Assembly: GCA_025450495.1 (NCBI GenBank)
Contig: JANWHI010000136.1
Location: forward strand, 1 to 17,629
Origin: Candidatus Dormiibacter sp.
GTDB taxonomy: Bacteria; Chloroflexota; Dormibacteria; UBA8260
Reading direction: 5' to 3'
Length of the DNA stretch: 17,629 nucleotides
Under the pieces are notes generated by a model, which searched no databases, was not told where the DNA came from, and saw only the letters and a program-made list of their open reading frames with translations. Positions 14,379-17,629 of the stretch are shown in pieces; the first letter of the stretch is position 1; each line of letters starts with the position of its first letter. A program made the position numbers and the translations under genes.

Positions 14379-15071
14379 CTAGCGCATCACTCTGAGGCGA
14401 TCGGCCGCCTCATCGGCACGCTGTTGAGCCATCTCGGCCGCGATGTGCGTGAGCAGGAACTGCTCGAACAGCTCGCGTTGTTCGGTGTCGACCTGGCTGG
14501 TCACCTCCACACCCGCCCGACGGCGCGTCACCCAGGGCGGCACACCGCGCGCCACCACGAACGTGCCAACCCGAGCATCGACGAGGGCGTCGTCGGCGTC
14601 CGCCGCAACCTGGAGGCTCACCTTGAGGCTGACACCGGTGTTCTCGATCAACTTCCAGCTCCGTTCCCACCGCCGGCGTCGCTGTGCGTCGAAGATCACG
14701 GTGACCTCCTCCTCGGTCTTGACCGTCTCACTCTCGCGCGCGGTGCTGGCGAGCATCGCGACCACGCCGTCGCTGATCGCGTCGGCCATCCAGTCCACCA
14801 GCGAGGCGCCGCGATTCTCCAGCTCGGGGAGCGACCGCGCGTCCGCGCCCGCACCGAGCGCGGTGATGGTGCTGGCGTGGCGCCGGCAGTAGACGACCCC
14901 GCCCACCATCGAGCGGTGGTCCGGGCAGAACGCCGTGGTGCACGTCTGTCCGCGGCGATCGCGATACGCGCAGGGGAACCCATTGCTGTTGCTGCAAGCG
15001 CGCTCCGAGCACGGCAACGTGCCGGTCGGCTTGGCGAATTCGGGGGTGTGGCGTCGAAAGAGTGGTGGCAT
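14379..15071 (-). CDS. Unrecognised protein with N-terminal Cys/His cluster
   Basis: A 230-residue protein that I do not recognise. Residues 21-65 hold C21, C26, C34, C44, C49, H52, C62 and H65 (C-x4-C-x7-C-x9-C-x4-C-x2-H-x9-C-x2-H), which could bind one or two zinc ions. The rest has no cysteine: an acidic-helical middle (ASLVDWMADAISDGVVAMLA, about 89-108), a beta-rich part (EEEVTVIFDAQ, SLKVSLQVAADADD) and a charged C-terminal helix (AEMAQQRADEAADRLR). There is no signal peptide or membrane segment. ATG 15071 lies 30 bases after the DAHP synthase stop. The TAG of that stop begins a TAGGAT box, so it may have its own promoter. It converges with mshC at a 6-base gap. Confidence 0.75.
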   Translation of the reverse strand: MPPLFRRHTPEFAKPTGTLPCSERACSNSNGFPCAYRDRRGQTCTTAFCPDHRSMVGGVVYCRRHASTITALGAGADARSLPELENRGASLVDWMADAISDGVVAMLASTARESETVKTEEEVTVIFDAQRRRRWERSWKLIENTGVSLKVSLQVAADADDALVDARVGTFVVARGVPPWVTRRRAGVEVTSQVDTEQRELFEQFLLTHIAAEMAQQRADEAADRLRVMR

Positions 15072-15098
15072 GTTGAGGTGCGCTTCTGGCGCAACCTG

Positions 15099-15104
15099 AT
15101 CCTA
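15099..15104 (-). promoter_or_regulatory. Possible -10 box overlapping the DAHP synthase stop
   Basis: TAGGAT on the minus strand, whose TAG is the stop codon of the DAHP synthase gene. It would give the Cys/His protein gene a leader of about 20 bases. Confidence 0.3.
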
Positions 15105-16142
15105 CCGCGAGGCCTGTGACGGACCAGCCACGATTTCGTGTTGCAATGCCCGCGTCAGGCGGCGCACATCGTCCATGAGCACGCTGAACTGCTCGAAGGT
15201 GAGGGACTGGGGTCCGTCGCTGAGCGCGTCGTCGGGGGAGGGGTGCACTTCGATGAGCAGGCCGTCCGCGCCGGCAGCGACGGCCGCGAGAGCCATCGAG
15301 GGAACCAGGTGGCGGTGGCCGGTGGCGTGAGACGGATCGACGATCACGGGCAGGTGGGACAGCTCCCTGACCACAGGGACCGCCGACAGGTCGAGAGTGT
15401 TCCTGGTGGCAGTCTCGAAGGTGCGGATGCCGCGCTCGCAGAGCACGACGTCCGCGTTGCCGTGGGCCACCACGTACTCGGCGCTGAGCAGCCACTCCTC
15501 GATGGTGTTGCTGAGACCGCGCTTGAGGAGCACCGGTTTGCCGGCCTCGCCGACTGCCTCGAGCAGGCTGAAGTTCTGCGCGTTGCGTGTGCCCACCTGG
15601 AGCATGTCGGCAGCCTCGGCGACCGCCTGCACGTCCGCCGGCGTCAGCACCTCCGTGACCACGGGGAGCCCGGTGAGCTCGCGGGCGCGGCGCAGATGCT
15701 CGAGGCCGGGGGCGCCGAGGCCACGAAACGAGTATGGCGAGCTGCGTGGCTTGTACGCCCCGCCGCGCAGCAGGTGAGCGCCTGCGGACTTGACCTTCCT
15801 GGCCGTGTCCACGAGCTGTTGCTCGCTCTCGATCGCGCATGGTCCCGCTGCCACCGCGAAGGCACCAGCCCCGATGGGCACCGGGCCCACGTGTACGACC
15901 GACGCGTGAGGATGCCACTCGCGCCCGACCAACTTGTACGGCTTGCTGACCGGGATGGCGTCGATGACTCCGGGAAGGGCGACCACCGCGTCGCGAATCG
16001 TCGCGGGGTTGGTCCCGAGCACACCGATGGCGAGGCGGTCGGCACCGGGAAGCTCGATGGGCTGATAACCGCGCTCGCGCACGTGCGCCATCACGTTGGC
16101 GACCTCCTCCTCGGTCGCCTGCGCGCTCATCATGATCAGCAC
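15102..16142 (-). CDS. aroF: 3-deoxy-7-phosphoheptulonate (DAHP) synthase, type I-beta
   Basis: A 346-residue enzyme for the first shikimate-pathway step: phosphoenolpyruvate plus erythrose-4-phosphate gives DAHP. The N-terminal ferredoxin-like regulatory domain (about 1-70, [21 protein letters not shown]) identifies the I-beta group (Thermotoga/Bacillus type), where it mediates feedback control by aromatic end products. The barrel carries GPCAIES (100-106), [17 protein letters not shown] (127-143), [25 protein letters not shown] and [10 protein letters not shown], all characteristic. GTG 16142 is preferred to ATG 16133 because family proteins begin with a hydrophobic strand at this point and AGGA lies 7 bases upstream. 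It sits 22 bases after the lipoprotein stop on the same strand. Confidence 0.95.
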   Translation of the reverse strand: MLIMMSAQATEEEVANVMAHVRERGYQPIELPGADRLAIGVLGTNPATIRDAVVALPGVIDAIPVSKPYKLVGREWHPHASVVHVGPVPIGAGAFAVAAGPCAIESEQQLVDTARKVKSAGAHLLRGGAYKPRSSPYSFRGLGAPGLEHLRRARELTGLPVVTEVLTPADVQAVAEAADMLQVGTRNAQNFSLLEAVGEAGKPVLLKRGLSNTIEEWLLSAEYVVAHGNADVVLCERGIRTFETATRNTLDLSAVPVVRELSHLPVIVDPSHATGHRHLVPSMALAAVAAGADGLLIEVHPSPDDALSDGPQSLTFEQFSVLMDDVRRLTRALQHEIVAGPSQASR

Positions 16143-16164
16143 GCGCCGATCCTGCCAGAAAACC

Positions 16165-16773
16165 TCACGACGACGACCATCTCCACACCGTCAGCACCGC
16201 CTGCAGGCCGGCGAGCTGCTGGTTGAAGGCGAACTGCGAGGTGTTGAGGACGATGTGGTAGGTGCTGGTGCCGTGGTTCACCACCAGGTCGCGGCTCTCG
16301 CCGGGGGTGCCCTGGATATCGCGGTCGTAGGTGATGTAGTGACCGATGGCGCCCCCGAGGATGAACTGCTGGGTTGCGCTGAGGTTGGTGGCGCCGTTGT
16401 TGGCGACGCTGTCGAGGTAGGGGATGACCTGGTCGTCGGGCACCGTCTGGGTCAGCACCACGACGTTGATGTTGGCGCGCACGTCGTTGACGTTCGGTTG
16501 CGTCTGGCCGGGAGGACCCTGTTCGACGAGGTACGCCACTCGCCCGTCGGTGCTCAGCTTCTGCACCTCGGTCTGATTGGTGATGGTGTTGGTCCAGCCC
16601 TGCGGAACCACGGTGCTGAAGGTTCCGGCGCTGACCGGGGTGCCCGGCGGCGGGCTCGGCGATCCATCTGGGGAGGCCGAGCTGGCACTCGGGGATGTCC
16701 CGCCGCTGCCGCAGCCGCTCAACACCCAGCACGGCAGCAGGCCCATGGCAAACCAACGGCGGGCTCGAAACAC
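16165..16773 (-). CDS. Predicted lipoprotein (LpqN-like)
   Basis: A 202-residue exported protein. [10 protein letters not shown] starts a short basic n-region, followed by a hydrophobic stretch and the lipobox VLSGC (Cys21), so it should be lipid-anchored outside the membrane. Residues 22-50 are a Ser/Pro/Gly-rich linker. The rest is a single domain with alternating strands ([38 protein letters not shown]) reminiscent of LpqN/PsbP-like folds; this match is by pattern only. GTG 16773 was chosen: CCTC on the plus strand (16783-16786) gives GAGG 9 bases before it, and a TAGACT box lies at 16814-16819. The frame stays open upstream without signal-like sequence. Probable first gene of the operon with aroF. 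Confidence 0.78.
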   Translation of the reverse strand: MFRARRWFAMGLLPCWVLSGCGSGGTSPSASSASPDGSPSPPPGTPVSAGTFSTVVPQGWTNTITNQTEVQKLSTDGRVAYLVEQGPPGQTQPNVNDVRANINVVVLTQTVPDDQVIPYLDSVANNGATNLSATQQFILGGAIGHYITYDRDIQGTPGESRDLVVNHGTSTYHIVLNTSQFAFNQQLAGLQAVLTVWRWSSS

Positions 16774-16813
16774 TGATGAGGACCTCAACGCTGTGGCGGC
16801 GCGGACCCAGCCC

Positions 16814-16819
16814 AGTCTA
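16814..16819 (-). promoter_or_regulatory. -10 box of the lipoprotein-aroF unit
   Basis: TAGACT on the minus strand in the 114-base divergent spacer. It would give a leader of about 34 bases. Confidence 0.35.
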
Positions 16820-16875
16820 GTGGCGAGCTTCCGCGCCCCGGCCAGGTGCTGACGCGCCTGCCTGACAGGGCGCGG

Positions 16876-16881
16876 CACAAT
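16876..16881 (+). promoter_or_regulatory. Leaderless-type -10 box of the GNAT gene
   Basis: CACAAT, with the A and final T of NANNNT, 6 bases before GTG 16888. Weaker than the other boxes because the first T is missing. Confidence 0.3.
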
Positions 16882-16887
16882 CGCGGC

Positions 16888-17629
16888 GTGACCCAACTGA
16901 CGGTGGGCCGGGTCGGCCCCACGGAAGCAGGAGCGCTGGCGCGGTTGCTCAACGGCGACCCCGTGCACAACGTGTACCTGCGCAGCGAGCTGCGCCTGCT
17001 CGGCACCGCCGCGCCGTGGTGGTGCGTGTCCGGCGGTATCGAGATGCGCGCCGCAGTTCTTGCCGGGCCGCTGACGGTGCCCTATCTGCCCGACCTGGAC
17101 GACGCGCCGCGTCTCGCCGAGGCCACCCGCGCGCACACCCCGCCGCACCTCATGGTGGGCCCGCGCCGCGCCGTGCTCGCCCTGCACGCCTGCAACGCGG
17201 ACCGCCGCCCGGCCCGCGAGGTTCGCGACCCCCAGCCGGTGATGGTGGTCGACCGCTCCCGGTTGCGCGTCCTCCCACTGGCGCCACTGCGGAGCACGAC
17301 GCGCAAGGACGTCGACGTGCTCGCCACCGCCGCGGGCATGATGCACCGTGAGGAGATGAGGGGTGACAGCGCGCCCCCCGATCGCGCCGCGTGGCGGGCG
17401 CGGATGAGCCAGCTCGTCGACCGTGGCTGGAGCTGGGCCTGGATCGAGCGCGGCGACCTGGTGTTCAAGGCCGAGTTGAGCGCGTGGACACCCGAGGTCG
17501 TCCAGGTCCAGGGGGTGTTCACCGCGCCGTCTCGGCGCGGACGCGGGGTGGCGACCGCGGGCATGGCCGCGCTCTGCTCGATGCTCCTCGAGACGGTTCC
17601 TCTGGTCAGCCTGTACGTCAACAGCTACA
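16888..17629 (+). CDS. GNAT-family N-acetyltransferase, C-terminus beyond the window
   Basis: 247 codons are visible and open to the window end. The N-terminal part (HNVYLRSEL, about residues 27-35, then MVGPRRAVLAL about 90-100) resembles the DUF4081 domain that precedes the acetyltransferase domain in actinobacterial proteins. The C-terminal part holds the GNAT core: AWIERGDLVFKAELS, VVQVQGVFTAP and the acetyl-CoA loop RRGRGVATAGMAAL, followed by VSLYVNSY. The acetyl acceptor is unknown. GTG 16888 is the first start in frame after the divergent spacer and lies 6 bases from a -10-like box. A few dozen residues are probably missing at the end. Confidence 0.85.
   Translation, partial: MTQLTVGRVGPTEAGALARLLNGDPVHNVYLRSELRLLGTAAPWWCVSGGIEMRAAVLAGPLTVPYLPDLDDAPRLAEATRAHTPPHLMVGPRRAVLALHACNADRRPAREVRDPQPVMVVDRSRLRVLPLAPLRSTTRKDVDVLATAAGMMHREEMRGDSAPPDRAAWRARMSQLVDRGWSWAWIERGDLVFKAELSAWTPEVVQVQGVFTAPSRRGRGVATAGMAALCSMLLETVPLVSLYVNSY

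Noticed and set aside
1..17629. CRISPR array, insertion sequence, toxin-antitoxin pair or phage defence island
   Set aside because: No spaced direct repeats, transposase, terminal inverted repeats or recognisable defence gene were found on either strand.

Overview
The window is GC-rich, tightly packed bacterial chromosome: 18 protein loci and one tRNA gene, mostly separated by fewer than 150 bases, and no gene-free stretch above 300 bases. I see no insertion sequence, integrase, phage gene, CRISPR array or rRNA. The gene types suggest a high-GC actinobacterium or an actinobacteria-like soil lineage (Dormibacterota or high-GC Chloroflexota are alternatives). They include an MshC-type cysteine ligase (mycothiol pathway), a DinB-type maleylpyruvate-isomerase-family protein, an AhpE-like 1-Cys peroxiredoxin, a PtpB-like phosphatase, DUF2277 and an actinobacterial-type GNAT protein. 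Many genes have a TANNNT -10 box only 6-8 bases before the start codon, the leaderless-mRNA architecture typical of such organisms. The taxonomic placement is inference.

Layout. 1-3026 (minus): an operon marR - MFS exporter - type II NADH dehydrogenase (ndh, cut by the window edge). marR and the exporter overlap as ATGA. An AT-rich 69-base spacer with a near-consensus promoter and a dyad separates marR from a divergent endoglycoceramidase-like GH5 glycosidase (3096-4550). This is followed by an AhpE-like peroxiredoxin (4609-5070). 5075-5794 (minus) is a PIG-L/LmbE deacetylase and 5883-6827 (plus) a DUF2236/MpaB-family protein. 6824-8293 (minus) is a gapN-type aldehyde dehydrogenase interrupted by one in-frame TAG. 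8425-10769 (plus) holds a small YggT-like membrane protein, an SDR and a monoacylglycerol-lipase-like hydrolase. 10778-10993 (minus) is a DUF2277 protein. 11037-12538 (plus) holds the maleylpyruvate-isomerase-family protein and the PtpB-like phosphatase. 12576-12654 (minus) is tRNA-Asp(GTC). 12719-14372 (plus) holds a Nudix hydrolase and the MshC-like ligase. 14379-16773 (minus) is a probable operon: lipoprotein, type I-beta DAHP synthase, and an unrecognised Cys/His-rich protein. 16888-17629 (plus) is a GNAT acetyltransferase cut by the window end.

How the genes fit together. Most are housekeeping or accessory metabolism: respiration, thiol and peroxide handling, lipid and glycan hydrolysis, aromatic amino-acid entry. 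They do not form one obvious system. The points most worth a second look are: (1) the single in-frame amber codon in an otherwise intact gapN; (2) an exact 15-base complement of the tRNA-Asp anticodon arm lying at and just after its CCA end; (3) the recurrent leaderless promoter layout, which also resolves several start codons; (4) the MarR-controlled divergent region joining an exporter, a respiratory NADH dehydrogenase and a sphingolipid-glycanase-like enzyme; and (5) the conserved-looking but unassigned Cys/His protein next to aroF.
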